Assembly: GCA_902511185.1 (NCBI GenBank)
Contig: CABXEK010000002.1
Location: forward strand, 1 to 64,000
Reading direction: 5' to 3'
DNA length: 64,000 bases
Origin: an uncultured Pelagibacteraceae bacterium
GTDB taxonomy: Bacteria > Pseudomonadota > Alphaproteobacteria > Pelagibacterales > Pelagibacteraceae
A model generated the notes under the pieces. It was not told the DNA's origin, did no database searches, and saw only the letters and a list, made by a program, of their open reading frames with translations. Of this stretch, positions 56,384 to 64,000 are shown in pieces; position 1 is the first letter of the stretch, and each line of letters starts with the position of its first letter. The translations under genes were made by a program, and so were the position numbers.

Positions 56384-57254
56384 AATAAAAAAACCAAAGC
56401 AAAAGTTTCAATCATTTCAAGAAATAATTTTAAATCTTCAAAAGTTTTGGAGCAAGAAGGGTTGTATTGTTTTACAACCATACGATATGGAAGTTGGCGC
56501 TGGAACATTCCATCCAGCCACTACTCTTAGGTCACTTGGACCAAAACCATGGAAAGCTGCTTATGTTCAGCCATCAAGAAGACCAACAGATGGAAGGTAT
56601 GGCGACAACCCCAATAGACTTCAACATTATTATCAATTTCAAGTTTTAATTAAACCCTCACCAGATAATATAAAAAAGTTATATCTTAATAGTTTATCAG
56701 TGATTGGAATAGATCATAATGAACACGATATTAGGTTTGTAGAAGATGACTGGGAAAGTCCAACGTTAGGTGCGGCTGGTTTAGGCTGGGAAGTTTGGTG
56801 TGATGGCATGGAAATAACACAATTTACATACTTTCAGCAAATGGCAGGATTTGAATGTAAACCTGTTTCAGTAGAAATTACTTATGGTTTAGAGAGAATA
56901 TGTATGTTTACACAACAACAGAAAAATGTTTATGACCTTTTGTGGAATGATGAAGGGATGAAATATCATGATGTCTTTCATCAAGCAGAAAAAGAATTTT
57001 CAGCATATAATTTTGAACACGCAAATGTAGATAGTTTATTCAAGATGTTTGATATGCATGAAATAGAAGCAAAATCCCTTGTGGAAAAAAAGATATCATT
57101 ACCTGCATATGACCAATGTTTGAAAGCAAGTCATGTATTCAATATTTTAGATGCGCGTGGAGCTATAAGTGTTGCTCAAAGAGCAGGATATATAGGCAGA
57201 ATTAGAGATATAACAAAAGCGGCTGCAGAAATTTGGTTAGACAGTCAAAGTTAA
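56373..57254 (+). CDS. glyQ: Glycyl-tRNA synthetase alpha subunit
   Basis: The class II catalytic subunit of the tetrameric bacterial Gly[45 protein letters not shown] is the diagnostic N-terminal block. [28 protein letters not shown] follows, then [21 protein letters not shown] and [15 protein letters not shown] place the start at ATG 56373 ([10 protein letters not shown]), giving 293 residues. The track's ATG at 56349 adds eight residues and lies deeper in the protease gene. glyS follows directly, and the two subunits act together. Confidence 0.96.
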   Translation: MVSKIKKPKQKFQSFQEIILNLQKFWSKKGCIVLQPYDMEVGAGTFHPATTLRSLGPKPWKAAYVQPSRRPTDGRYGDNPNRLQHYYQFQVLIKPSPDNIKKLYLNSLSVIGIDHNEHDIRFVEDDWESPTLGAAGLGWEVWCDGMEITQFTYFQQMAGFECKPVSVEITYGLERICMFTQQQKNVYDLLWNDEGMKYHDVFHQAEKEFSAYNFEHANVDSLFKMFDMHEIEAKSLVEKKISLPAYDQCLKASHVFNILDARGAISVAQRAGYIGRIRDITKAAAEIWLDSQS

Positions 57255-59324
57255 ATGTCAGATTTTTTTTTAGAACTATTTAGTGAAGAAATACCATCAT
57301 CTCTTCAAAAGAATTTGAGAGAAGATTTATTAGAAAGATTTAATAAATTATTTAGTGAAAAATTTATTTCTTTTAAAAAAAGCTCCTCATTTTCAACACC
57401 CAATAGATTAGTAATTTTATTTGAAGGTCTACCAAAACAGATAGTTTTAAAATCCGAAGAAATTAAGGGTCCAAATATAAATACTCCTGAAGTAGCACTA
57501 GAAGGGTTTATGAGATCAAATAATTTATCTAAAAAAGACATTTTTAAAAAAAAGATAGATAAAGGAGAGTTTTATTTTTTCAAAATAAAATCAAAAAAAC
57601 TTAATACACGTGATTTGTTAGAAGAGCTTGTGCCTTTTGTATTACAAAAAATTCAATGGAAGAAATCAATGAAGTGGGGAGATTTTGATTTGAATTGGGG
57701 CAGACCATTAAAATCATTATTAGCAGTATTTGATAAAAAAAAATTAACTTTTAATTTTCATCATTTGGTTTCATCAAACTCGACTTTTATTGATAAAGAG
57801 TATGAAGAAAAGAAAAAAATATTTATTGGTTTTAAAGAATATAATAATTTTTTTAAAAAATTAAATATCATTATTGATCATAAACAAAGAAAAATTTTGA
57901 TAGAAAAAAAATTAAACGAAATTTCAAATAAAAAAAATATAAAAATTGAAAGTAATCCAAAACTCCTTGATGAAGTTGTTGATTTAACAGATCAACCAAA
58001 TGTTATATTATGTGAATTTGATAAAAAATTTCTTAATATTCCAAAAGAAATTTTGATTATTACTATGCAGCATCATCAAAAATATTTCCCTACTTTTGAT
58101 AAAAAAGGGAATATTACAAATGAATTTTTAGTTGTAATAAACAAAAAAGACACAAAAGGTTTTATAAAATTAGGAAACGAAAGAGTTGTAAATGCTAGAT
58201 TAAGCGATGCCGAATTCTTTTGGCAAAAAGATAAATCTCAAAATTTAGTTAAAAGAGTTTCAAAACTAAAGTCCATGAATTATTTCAAAGGATTGGGGAC
58301 ATACTTTGATAAAGTTCAAAGAATGAGGAAACTTGGAGGAATACTTTCAGATGAATTATTAATTAGTAAGGAAAAAGTAGAATTATCTGCATCAATTTGT
58401 AAAGTAGATTTAGTTTCCGAACTAGTAGGAGAGTTTCCAGAACTGCAAGGGGTTATGGGTGGTTATTTTGCAAATGCTCAAGGCTTTGAAAAAGATGTTT
58501 CGCTTGCAATAAGTGAACAATATTTACCCGAAGGTATAAATTCAAAAGTACCAAAGAAACCTTATAGTATTGCACTTTCGTTAGCTGATAAGATAGACAC
58601 ATTAGTTGGTTTTTTTGGAATAAATCAGAAGCCAACTAGTTCGAAAGATCCATTTGCCTTAAGAAGACTTGCACTAGGAATAATAAAAATAATAGTTGCA
58701 AATAAAAAAGATTTCAAAATAAGAGACTTAATTAGTTTTTCAGTAAGTTTATACTTTGAGCAAGGTTTTAAATTTGAGAATGAATTTTTACAAAAAGAGC
58801 TATCTAATTTTTTGATGGATAGACTAAAATTTTACATGAAAGAAGAGAATATACGTCATGATATTATTCAGGCTTCAACAAATTTTCTTAATTTAGATCA
58901 ATCGGTTGTAATTTTTGATAAAGCCAAAACCCTAAATAAGATTATTGATAAACCGGATGGGATTGATCTTATTGCAACTTATAAAAGAGCATCAAATATC
59001 TTAGATAGTGAATTAAAAGGTGATAAATTTGCTCTATCAAATACAACTGATCCTGGTATTTTTAAAACAGATTTTGAAAAAAATTTATTTAAAAAAATAA
59101 ATGAATTAAGAAAATATTTTCAAAGTATCAATAGAGATGAGAATTTTGAGCAAACACTTGTCAGTTTAGCTGAGTCAAAAAAAGTAGTTTTTGATTTTTT
59201 TGATAGTGTAATTGTAAACGATAAAGATCCGATAATTAAGAAAAACAGATTGGAACTAATTCAAATGTTATGTAAAACGTTTGAAAATTATGTTAATTTT
59301 TCTTTAATCGATTCCCACAAATGA
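57255..59324 (+). CDS. glyS: Glycyl-tRNA synthetase beta subunit
   Basis: A 689-residue tRNA-binding subunit. DFFLELFSEEIPSSLQKNLREDLLERF is the family N-terminus (E-L-x-x-E-E-I-P). KEIKGPNINTPEVALEGFM-type appears as EEIKGPNINTPEVA near residue 73. MQHHQKYFPTFDKKGNITNEFLVVIN near 273 and NARLSDAEFFWQKDKSQ near 311 are conserved. LVGEFPELQGVMGGYFA near 388 and KPTSSKDPFALRRLALG near 457 follow. It recognises tRNA-Gly and works with GlyQ. It abuts glyQ, and its stop overlaps ppdK by 4 nt. Confidence 0.96.
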   Translation: MSDFFLELFSEEIPSSLQKNLREDLLERFNKLFSEKFISFKKSSSFSTPNRLVILFEGLPKQIVLKSEEIKGPNINTPEVALEGFMRSNNLSKKDIFKKKIDKGEFYFFKIKSKKLNTRDLLEELVPFVLQKIQWKKSMKWGDFDLNWGRPLKSLLAVFDKKKLTFNFHHLVSSNSTFIDKEYEEKKKIFIGFKEYNNFFKKLNIIIDHKQRKILIEKKLNEISNKKNIKIESNPKLLDEVVDLTDQPNVILCEFDKKFLNIPKEILIITMQHHQKYFPTFDKKGNITNEFLVVINKKDTKGFIKLGNERVVNARLSDAEFFWQKDKSQNLVKRVSKLKSMNYFKGLGTYFDKVQRMRKLGGILSDELLISKEKVELSASICKVDLVSELVGEFPELQGVMGGYFANAQGFEKDVSLAISEQYLPEGINSKVPKKPYSIALSLADKIDTLVGFFGINQKPTSSKDPFALRRLALGIIKIIVANKKDFKIRDLISFSVSLYFEQGFKFENEFLQKELSNFLMDRLKFYMKEENIRHDIIQASTNFLNLDQSVVIFDKAKTLNKIIDKPDGIDLIATYKRASNILDSELKGDKFALSNTTDPGIFKTDFEKNLFKKINELRKYFQSINRDENFEQTLVSLAESKKVVFDFFDSVIVNDKDPIIKKNRLELIQMLCKTFENYVNFSLIDSHK

Positions 59325-61978
59325 AAAAACTTATTTTAAATTTTAAATCTAAAGATAGCAAAAATATTAAAAACTCTAAAAATTTTTTAGGAGGCAAAGG
59401 TGCTAATCTTTCTGAGATGGGCAGGATGGGGCTTCCAGTACCTCCTGGATTCACAATTTCAACTAAAGTATGTGAACTTTTTTATATAGATAAAAAAAGA
59501 TTAAATAAAAATTTAGTTGCTCAAATTAAAAAAGAATTAAAAGTTGTTGAAAAAGATGTTGGTAAAAGATTTGGTGATTTAAAAAACCCTTTACTTCTTT
59601 CTGTTAGATCAGGAGCAAGAGTATCAATGCCTGGAATGATGGATACAATTTTAAATCTTGGATTAAATGATAAAACTGTAAATGCATTAGCTTTAAAAAC
59701 TTCTAATGGTAGGTTTGCAAAAGATAGTTATAGAAGATTTATTCAAATGTATGGCAACGTTGTGATGGGAGTTGAAGGCTATCATTTTGAAGAATTAATT
59801 GAAAATTATAAACTTACTAAAGGAGTTCTGCTAGATACGGATCTAGATGAAAATGACTGGGATGGATTAATCGTAGATTTTAAAAGAACAGTTAAAGAAA
59901 AAGCTAAAAAAGATTTTCCTCAAGATGTTTATGCACAATTATTAGGAGCAATAAGTGCAGTATTCTTATCTTGGGAGAGTAATAGGGCAAAAGTTTATAG
60001 AAAATTAAATCAAATACCAGCTGAATGGGGAACAGCTGTAAATGTTCAATCTATGGTTTTTGGTAATATGGGAAATGATTGTGCAACTGGTGTTGTGTTT
60101 ACAAGAAATCCATCAGACGGATTAAATGAAATTTATGGTGAATATTTGATTAATGCACAGGGCGAGGATGTTGTTGCTGGTACCAGAACACCACAATACA
60201 TTACTAAAAAAGCGAGACTGCATGCAAAAGTTAAAGACCTCTCAATGGAAGAGGTTATGCCAAATGTTTACAAACAACTTAACAAAATTTTAAAAAAATT
60301 AGAAAAGCATTACAGAGATATGCAAGACGTTGAATTTACAGTTGAAAATAAAAAGTTATGGATGCTTCAAACAAGATCTGGAAAAAGAACGTCTAAGTCA
60401 GCAGTAAAGATTGCTGTTGACATGGTTAAAGAAAAATTAATTTCAAAAAAAGAAGCTGTTTTAAGAATTGACCCAAATTCTTTGGATACTTTGCTTCATC
60501 CCACGTTAGATGAAAAAAGTTCAATAAATGTTATAGCCAATGGTTTGCCAGCATCTCCAGGTGCAGCTAGTGGAAAAGTAGTTTTTACTTCGGAAGAAGC
60601 TGAAAGATTAACAGGAATGATGCAAGATACAATTTTAGTTAGAGTTGAGACTTCACCAGAGGATATTCAAGGTATGCATGCAGCTAAAGGAATTTTAACA
60701 GCCAGAGGAGGAATGACAAGTCATGCAGCAGTAGTTGCAAGAGGCATGGGTAGGCCGTGTGTTTCTGGTTCGAGCGAAATTGATATAAATTATGAAAGTA
60801 AATCATTTAAAACTTCTTCAATGGAAATAAAGGAAGGAGAAGTTATAACTATTGATGGATCCACAGGTAGAATTATTTCTGGAAGTGTTGCTACGGTTAA
60901 ACCAGAAATTTCAGGTGATTTTTCTAAATTAATGTTATGGGCAGATAGTTTTAGAAAATTAAAAATAAGAACAAATTCAGAAACTCCTAAAGATACAAAA
61001 ACAGCTAAAGATTTTGGTGCAGAGGGCATTGGTCTTTGTAGAACAGAACATATGTTTTTTGATGAAGAAAGAATTTTATCTGTTCGAGAAATGATTTTAT
61101 CAAAAAATAAAGAAGATAGAGCCAAAGCACTCAAAAAACTTTTACCACATCAAAAAAAAGATTTTGAAGAAATCTTCAAAATTATGGGTGGGCTACCAGT
61201 CACAGTTAGATTACTGGACCCTCCACTTCATGAGTTTTTACCCAGAAGCGAAAAAGAAATAAGTGAAGTCGCAAATGTGGTAGGTCTTTCAATAAAGGAA
61301 GTAGAGTCTAGAATAGAAGAGCTACATGAACAAAATCCAATGTTGGGTCATAGAGGGTGTAGACTTGGTATATCTTTCCCGGAAATTTATGAAATGCAAT
61401 GTAGAGCAATTTTTGAAGCATTAGCTGAGCTTAAAGATAAAAAAATTAAAATTGCATTTCCAGAAATTATGATCCCTTTAGTTTCAACAGAAGCAGAAAT
61501 AAAAATAATGAAAGATTTAGTAATTAATGTTGCAAATGAAGTACAAAAACAACAAAAAGTAAAAATAGAATTTATGGTTGGAACTATGATTGAGCTTCCA
61601 AGAGCAGCAATTAAAGCTAAGGAAATAGCCAAACATGCAGAATTTTTTAGTTTTGGTACAAATGATTTAACACAAACTACTTTTGGAATTAGCAGGGATG
61701 ATAGCGGAAAATTTTTAAATGATTATTTAGATAATAAAATTTTTTCAATTGATCCATTTGTTTCAATAGATGATGGAGTTGAAGATTTAATTAAAATTGC
61801 TGTCGAAAAAGGAAAAATTCAAAATAAAAAATTAAAACTTGGTATCTGTGGAGAGCATGGGGGTGACCCTAGAAGTATAGAGTTTTGTTCTAAAGTTGGT
61901 TTAAATTATGTTTCTTGTTCACCTTATAGAGTCCCTATTGCTAGATTGGCTGCTGCTCAAGCAGAACTTAAAAAATGA
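59321..61978 (+). CDS. ppdK: Pyruvate, phosphate dikinase
   Basis: An 885-residue PPDK, complete. LGGKGANLSEMGRMGLPVPPGFTIST near residue 24 is the nucleotide-binding start, and SVRSGARVSMPGMMDTILNLGLN near 91 follows. GILTARGGMTSHAAVVARGMGRPCVSG near 456-482 carries the phospho-His. The C-terminal PEP/pyruvate domain has GAEGIGLCRTEHMFF near 565 and FFSFGTNDLTQTTFGISRDDSG near 768. GICGEHGGDPRSIEFC near 847 includes the catalytic Cys-region. It interconverts pyruvate and PEP, feeding gluconeogenesis here with gap, pgk and fba. It overlaps both flanking genes by 4 nt. Confidence 0.97.
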   Translation: MKKLILNFKSKDSKNIKNSKNFLGGKGANLSEMGRMGLPVPPGFTISTKVCELFYIDKKRLNKNLVAQIKKELKVVEKDVGKRFGDLKNPLLLSVRSGARVSMPGMMDTILNLGLNDKTVNALALKTSNGRFAKDSYRRFIQMYGNVVMGVEGYHFEELIENYKLTKGVLLDTDLDENDWDGLIVDFKRTVKEKAKKDFPQDVYAQLLGAISAVFLSWESNRAKVYRKLNQIPAEWGTAVNVQSMVFGNMGNDCATGVVFTRNPSDGLNEIYGEYLINAQGEDVVAGTRTPQYITKKARLHAKVKDLSMEEVMPNVYKQLNKILKKLEKHYRDMQDVEFTVENKKLWMLQTRSGKRTSKSAVKIAVDMVKEKLISKKEAVLRIDPNSLDTLLHPTLDEKSSINVIANGLPASPGAASGKVVFTSEEAERLTGMMQDTILVRVETSPEDIQGMHAAKGILTARGGMTSHAAVVARGMGRPCVSGSSEIDINYESKSFKTSSMEIKEGEVITIDGSTGRIISGSVATVKPEISGDFSKLMLWADSFRKLKIRTNSETPKDTKTAKDFGAEGIGLCRTEHMFFDEERILSVREMILSKNKEDRAKALKKLLPHQKKDFEEIFKIMGGLPVTVRLLDPPLHEFLPRSEKEISEVANVVGLSIKEVESRIEELHEQNPMLGHRGCRLGISFPEIYEMQCRAIFEALAELKDKKIKIAFPEIMIPLVSTEAEIKIMKDLVINVANEVQKQQKVKIEFMVGTMIELPRAAIKAKEIAKHAEFFSFGTNDLTQTTFGISRDDSGKFLNDYLDNKIFSIDPFVSIDDGVEDLIKIAVEKGKIQNKKLKLGICGEHGGDPRSIEFCSKVGLNYVSCSPYRVPIARLAAAQAELKK

Positions 61979-62754
61979 TTAAAATAATAAAAAAAATAAG
62001 TAATAAATTTTTTAATGATTTTTATAAAATTGAATTATTTAGAACATTAATTTCTATTTTAAGGTTTGTATATTTTTATTATATAAGAAAAAAAATTAAT
62101 TTTTATATAGATCCTGATAAAAAAATTGACGATCATACTTTGGTAAAAAATTCAATTAGCAAATTTTCTGAAAATGAAACAGGAGACCAAACTGTTATAG
62201 CTCATAATATGCATTTTGTTGATAATTTTTTTAATTTAAAAAAGACTTATAAAAAATTTAATGGAAATAAAACTGCTGAAATTGGATATCCAATCCAATC
62301 AATGGATTTTATTGATTATGAAAATAACAAAGTTTTATCTGTTGGACCCAGAAATGAAGGGGAGCTTTTTTTCATTAAAAGTATGGGTTTTAGGTGGCAT
62401 AATATTTTTGCTTTAGACTTATTAAGCTATTCACCAAAAATTCAACTAGGAGACATTCACAAAACTAATTACGAAGAAAATACGTTTAATGTTATATTTT
62501 GTGGTTGGGTTTTGAGGTATAGCGATAATTTTGAAAAAATTTTAAAGGAAATGTTGAGAATTGCGAAAAATGGTGCGGTAATATCTATCGGGTTTACTTA
62601 TTATCCAGACAAATTTAGACAACTATATACAACAGATCAAATTATTCAGTTTTACAAAGAAAATATTTCTAATGTATATTTTAATTTTGATGCTTATAAA
62701 AAAAAAGAAGAAGGCAAAAGACACTCAATAATTATTTTAAAGATTAAAAAATAA
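61975..62754 (+). CDS. SAM-dependent methyltransferase-like protein
   Basis: A 259-residue protein with a class I methyltransferase core in its second half. NKVLSVGPRNEGELFFIKSMGF near residue 113 is the SAM loop (V-G-x-x-x-E). IFALDLLSYSPKIQLGDIHKTNYEENTFNVIFCGWVLRYSDN near 143-184 covers the acidic and post-I motifs. MLRIAKNGAVISIGFTYYP follows. The first 60 residues are basic with a hydrophobic stretch (FRTLISILRFVYFYYI) that may touch the membrane. The substrate is unknown. It overlaps ppdK by 4 nt (ATGA), but the reason for coupling to ppdK is unclear. Confidence 0.7.
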   Translation: MIKIIKKISNKFFNDFYKIELFRTLISILRFVYFYYIRKKINFYIDPDKKIDDHTLVKNSISKFSENETGDQTVIAHNMHFVDNFFNLKKTYKKFNGNKTAEIGYPIQSMDFIDYENNKVLSVGPRNEGELFFIKSMGFRWHNIFALDLLSYSPKIQLGDIHKTNYEENTFNVIFCGWVLRYSDNFEKILKEMLRIAKNGAVISIGFTYYPDKFRQLYTTDQIIQFYKENISNVYFNFDAYKKKEEGKRHSIIILKIKK

Positions 62755-62760
62755 GATTAT

Positions 62761-62817
62761 AGGATTGTGAAGGGGCGTTCTGTTACCCGGTGCCCCAGAC
62801 CGTGCTTTTATAATCCT
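62761..62817. ncRNA. Structured hairpin element H2, unrecognised
   Basis: A 57-nt element closed by AGGATT/AATCCT, with an inner GGGGC/GCCCC stem around a 15-nt loop. Its core (TTGTGAAGGGGCGTTCTGTT, then GGTGCCCC) recurs at 63159-63215 with the same total length but a different outer stem. It lies 6 nt after the methyltransferase stop. The strand of any RNA is unknown. Read on the minus strand, it is followed by a T-rich run, so it could also act as a terminator. I do not recognise it as any named RNA. Confidence 0.45.
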
Positions 62818-62863
62818 TATTTTGCAACGATGTTGAAATACATAAGGGTAGAAAATTACCAAA

Positions 62864-62886
62864 AATTCCGCCACTAGGCCGCCAAA
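62864..62886. repeat. 23-nt repeat M2
   Basis: AATTCCGCCACTAGGCCGCC plus AAA, matching 63098-63120 at 19 of 23 positions in the same orientation. The two copies flank the small lipoprotein gene: this one ends about 20 nt before its start, the other begins 4 nt after its stop. G+C content is well above the surroundings. Meaning unknown. Confidence 0.6.
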
Positions 62887-62908
62887 GATATTAGTGCTAA
62901 AATAAGTG

Positions 62909-63094
62909 ATGATTCGTAATTTAATAATAAGCAGTTTGTTCGTGCTATTAATTTTTCTAAATGCTTGTAATACAGTAACAGGAACGGTTGAAGGAACTGG
63001 CCGAGGAATTATTAAGGATGTTAAAACATTTCATCATTATAGCACATGTATCTTTACTGATACTCAATGTGGAAATTTAGACTTAAAAAAATGA
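62909..63094 (+). CDS. Small lipoprotein, entericidin-like
   Basis: A 61-residue secreted lipoprotein. The signal peptide (IRNLIISSLFVLLIFLNAC) ends in the lipobox LNAC, with Cys20 as the lipidated residue. The start of the mature part, NTVTGTVEGTGRGIIKDVKT, resembles entericidin-type small lipoproteins. The tail has two more Cys (CIFTDTQCGN) that could form a disulphide. The track begins at GTG 62906; I prefer the ATG at 62909, one codon later. It would be anchored in the inner or outer membrane. It sits alone between two hairpin/repeat pairs, next to ssrA. The function is unknown. Confidence 0.7.
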   Translation: MIRNLIISSLFVLLIFLNACNTVTGTVEGTGRGIIKDVKTFHHYSTCIFTDTQCGNLDLKK

Positions 63095-63097
63095 TTT

Positions 63098-63120
63098 AAT
63101 TTCACCACCAGTCCGCCAAA
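63098..63120. repeat. 23-nt repeat M1
   Basis: AATTTCACCACCAGTCCGCC plus AAA, the partner of the copy at 62864-62886 (four differences, mostly transitions). It begins 4 nt after the lipoprotein stop codon. Confidence 0.6.
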
Positions 63121-63158
63121 AACTAACCTAAACGTTAATCAGTATTATAAATAAAAAG

Positions 63159-63215
63159 AAGTAGAAGGGTTGTAAGGGGCGTTCTGTTGCCAGGTGCCCC
63201 AAACCCCGTCTACTT
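63159..63215. ncRNA. Structured hairpin element H1, at the ssrA 3' side
   Basis: A 57-nt element closed by a perfect 7-bp stem AAGTAGA/TCTACTT. A GGG/CCC step lies inside it, then GGGGC/GCCCC around a 15-nt loop. The core matches H2 (62761-62817) while the closing stem differs completely yet still pairs. It lies directly downstream of the tmRNA coding piece on the minus strand and is followed there by CTTTTTATTT. It could therefore be the ssrA terminator as well as a member of a repeat family. Confidence 0.5.
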
Positions 63216-63435
63216 AATCAACAAAGTTAATTAGGCAGCAAGTGCGTAACTTTCGTTAGCAATTATAAATTAGCCCGTTACGGTGGAACAATTCCGAACA
63301 AAAGAATAGCTTTTAGTCATCCGTCGAATCTAGTTCACCCCCATAAGTTGTAATGGTGGAGGTGGTGGGTACTGCCCCCACGTCCGCAATGGTTATTACG
63401 AAATTCGTTTATCGTCATAGTTGGAAAACCAACTT
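63216..63435 (-). ncRNA. ssrA: Transfer-messenger RNA, circularly permuted two-piece form
   Basis: On the minus strand the acceptor piece comes first: GCGGACGTGGGGGCAGTACC, then CACCACCTCCACCA, with T-stem GTGGG/CCCAC and an encoded CCA ending at 63354. After an 11-nt linker the coding piece starts at 63342 with GGGGGTGAACTAGATTCGAC, whose GGGGGTG pairs with CACCTCC of the acceptor strand. The tag frame at 63260-63231 reads GCT AAC GAA AGT TAC GCA CTT GCT GCC TAA, giving ANESYALAA. A hairpin AATTAAC/GTTGATT follows the stop codon. The permuted order is typical of Alphaproteobacteria. It rescues stalled ribosomes with SmpB. Outer ends are approximate. Confidence 0.93.
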
Positions 63436-63475
63436 TATTAATATAAAAGCAATTACAAGAGATTCAATAAAAATC

Positions 63476-64000
63476 ATGAAATTAACTAAAGAACAGTCAC
63501 AAGAGATTAAAGAACAACAATCTCAACAATATCAAACAAAAAGAGTTACTGCTCCAGAGCTCGAAAAAATCCTATACGAAGCAATTCCAGCTTTAGACCA
63601 TGGTTTTGTAAGAGTCGTTGACTACATGGGGGATGATACATCAATAGTTCAATCAGCCAGAGTTTCTTATGGAAAAGGAACAAAAAAAGTTTCAACAGAC
63701 GCTGGTCTTATTAAATATTTAATGAGACATTGGCATAGCACTCCATTTGAAATGTGTGAAATTAAATACCACGTTAAACTTCCAATTTTTATTGCACGAC
63801 AATGGATTAGACATAGAACAGCAAATGTAAATGAATACTCAGCAAGATATTCAATTTTAGATAAAGAGTTTTATTTACCAAGCGCTGAAAATTTAGCAGC
63901 TCAATCTTCAAGTAACAGACAAGGTAGAGGAGATGTTTTAGAAGGCAAGCAAGCTAAAGAAGTTCTAGAACTTTTAAAAAATGACTCAGAAAGAACATAT
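63476..64000 (+). CDS. thyX: FAD-dependent thymidylate synthase (3' end outside window)
   Basis: An open frame of 175 codons runs from ATG 63476 to the window edge without a stop; it is absent from the track. [31 protein letters not shown] is the ThyX N-terminal block. [43 protein letters not shown] contains the signature R-H-R-x7-S. It makes dTMP from dUMP using methylene-THF and FAD/NADPH, replacing ThyA. It diverges from ssrA; the gap of about 40 nt beyond the acceptor piece must hold its promoter. The C-terminal third is missing from this window only because of the cut. Confidence 0.96.
   Translation, partial: MKLTKEQSQEIKEQQSQQYQTKRVTAPELEKILYEAIPALDHGFVRVVDYMGDDTSIVQSARVSYGKGTKKVSTDAGLIKYLMRHWHSTPFEMCEIKYHVKLPIFIARQWIRHRTANVNEYSARYSILDKEFYLPSAENLAAQSSSNRQGRGDVLEGKQAKEVLELLKNDSERTY

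Noticed and set aside
62761-62890. Minus-strand peptide containing FGGLVAEF and GAPGNRTPLHNP spanning M2 and H2
   Set aside because: The frame is open, but it has only a GTG start, and the H1/M1 copy has the two blocks in reversed order with stops between. It is kept as a rival reading only.
62761-63215. SRP 4.5S RNA as identity of the hairpin elements
   Set aside because: The conserved GGAAGCAGC tip of SRP RNA is absent, and the loop sequence is different.
62761-63220. CRISPR-like repeat array
   Set aside because: There are only two copies of each repeat, with a gene between them, no regular spacers and no cas genes in the window.

Overview
The window is very A+T-rich, tightly packed bacterial chromosome, and everything in it points to the SAR11 clade (Pelagibacterales, Alphaproteobacteria). 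The evidence is short or negative intergenic distances, Lys/Ile/Asn-rich proteins, a split PntAA/PntAB/PntB transhydrogenase, an RpoH with a clear RpoH box, a circularly permuted two-piece tmRNA gene of the alphaproteobacterial kind, and a lone 5S rRNA at the edge of a surface-polysaccharide island. From recall of the SAR11 literature, hypervariable region 2 lies next to the 5S gene, and bases 1-17150 look like its right end. No sequence search could be run, so names rest on motifs, length and gene order.

Bases 1-17150 form the accessory island. It holds glycosyltransferases of the GT2 and GT4 types, a MraY/WecA-like initiating transferase, two FkbM-type methyltransferases, a polytopic membrane protein, nucleotide-sugar epimerases, a GDP-mannose 4,6-dehydratase, a GDP-fucose-synthase-like enzyme and a PMP-type 3-dehydratase in which His replaces the PLP lysine. 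The last three could together make a GDP-3,6-dideoxyhexose such as GDP-colitose. One island membrane-protein gene is split by a frameshift.

Bases 17198-29340 hold the 5S rRNA, rpmJ, a short cytochrome-oxidase-subunit-like peptide, the pnt operon, a short transaldolase, the initiator tRNA, rpsU, and a long minus-strand run: tkt-gap-pgk-fba-thiE-efp-suhB-like-rpmE-trcR-like. This run combines central carbon metabolism with translation genes.

Bases 29390-45200 form a plus-strand housekeeping block: a coiled-coil gene (frameshifted at A9), zapA, a 5-formyl-THF cyclo-ligase, ymdB-like, yebC, a RuvC-fold nuclease, tolQRAB-pal-cpoB, tilS, ftsH, folP (split), glmM, thiD and purA. Facing it are rpoH, rluD-like, an ABC-2 exporter and tsaC. 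Bases 49683-61978 add isoprenoid genes (xseB-ispA-dxs, a long-chain prenyl synthase), aroC, pdxH, an S49 protease, glyQS and ppdK, followed by a methyltransferase.

Bases 62755-63475 are the most unusual non-coding part. Two 57-nt hairpin elements share a core but have different closing stems, two 23-nt direct repeats flank a tiny lipoprotein gene, and next to them is the permuted ssrA gene with tag ANESYALAA. The window ends inside thyX.

The leading candidates for something new are the hairpin/repeat cassette beside ssrA, the phage-type RuvC at the ruvC locus without ruvAB, the possible GDP-colitose route, and three genes broken by single-base shifts at A/T runs.
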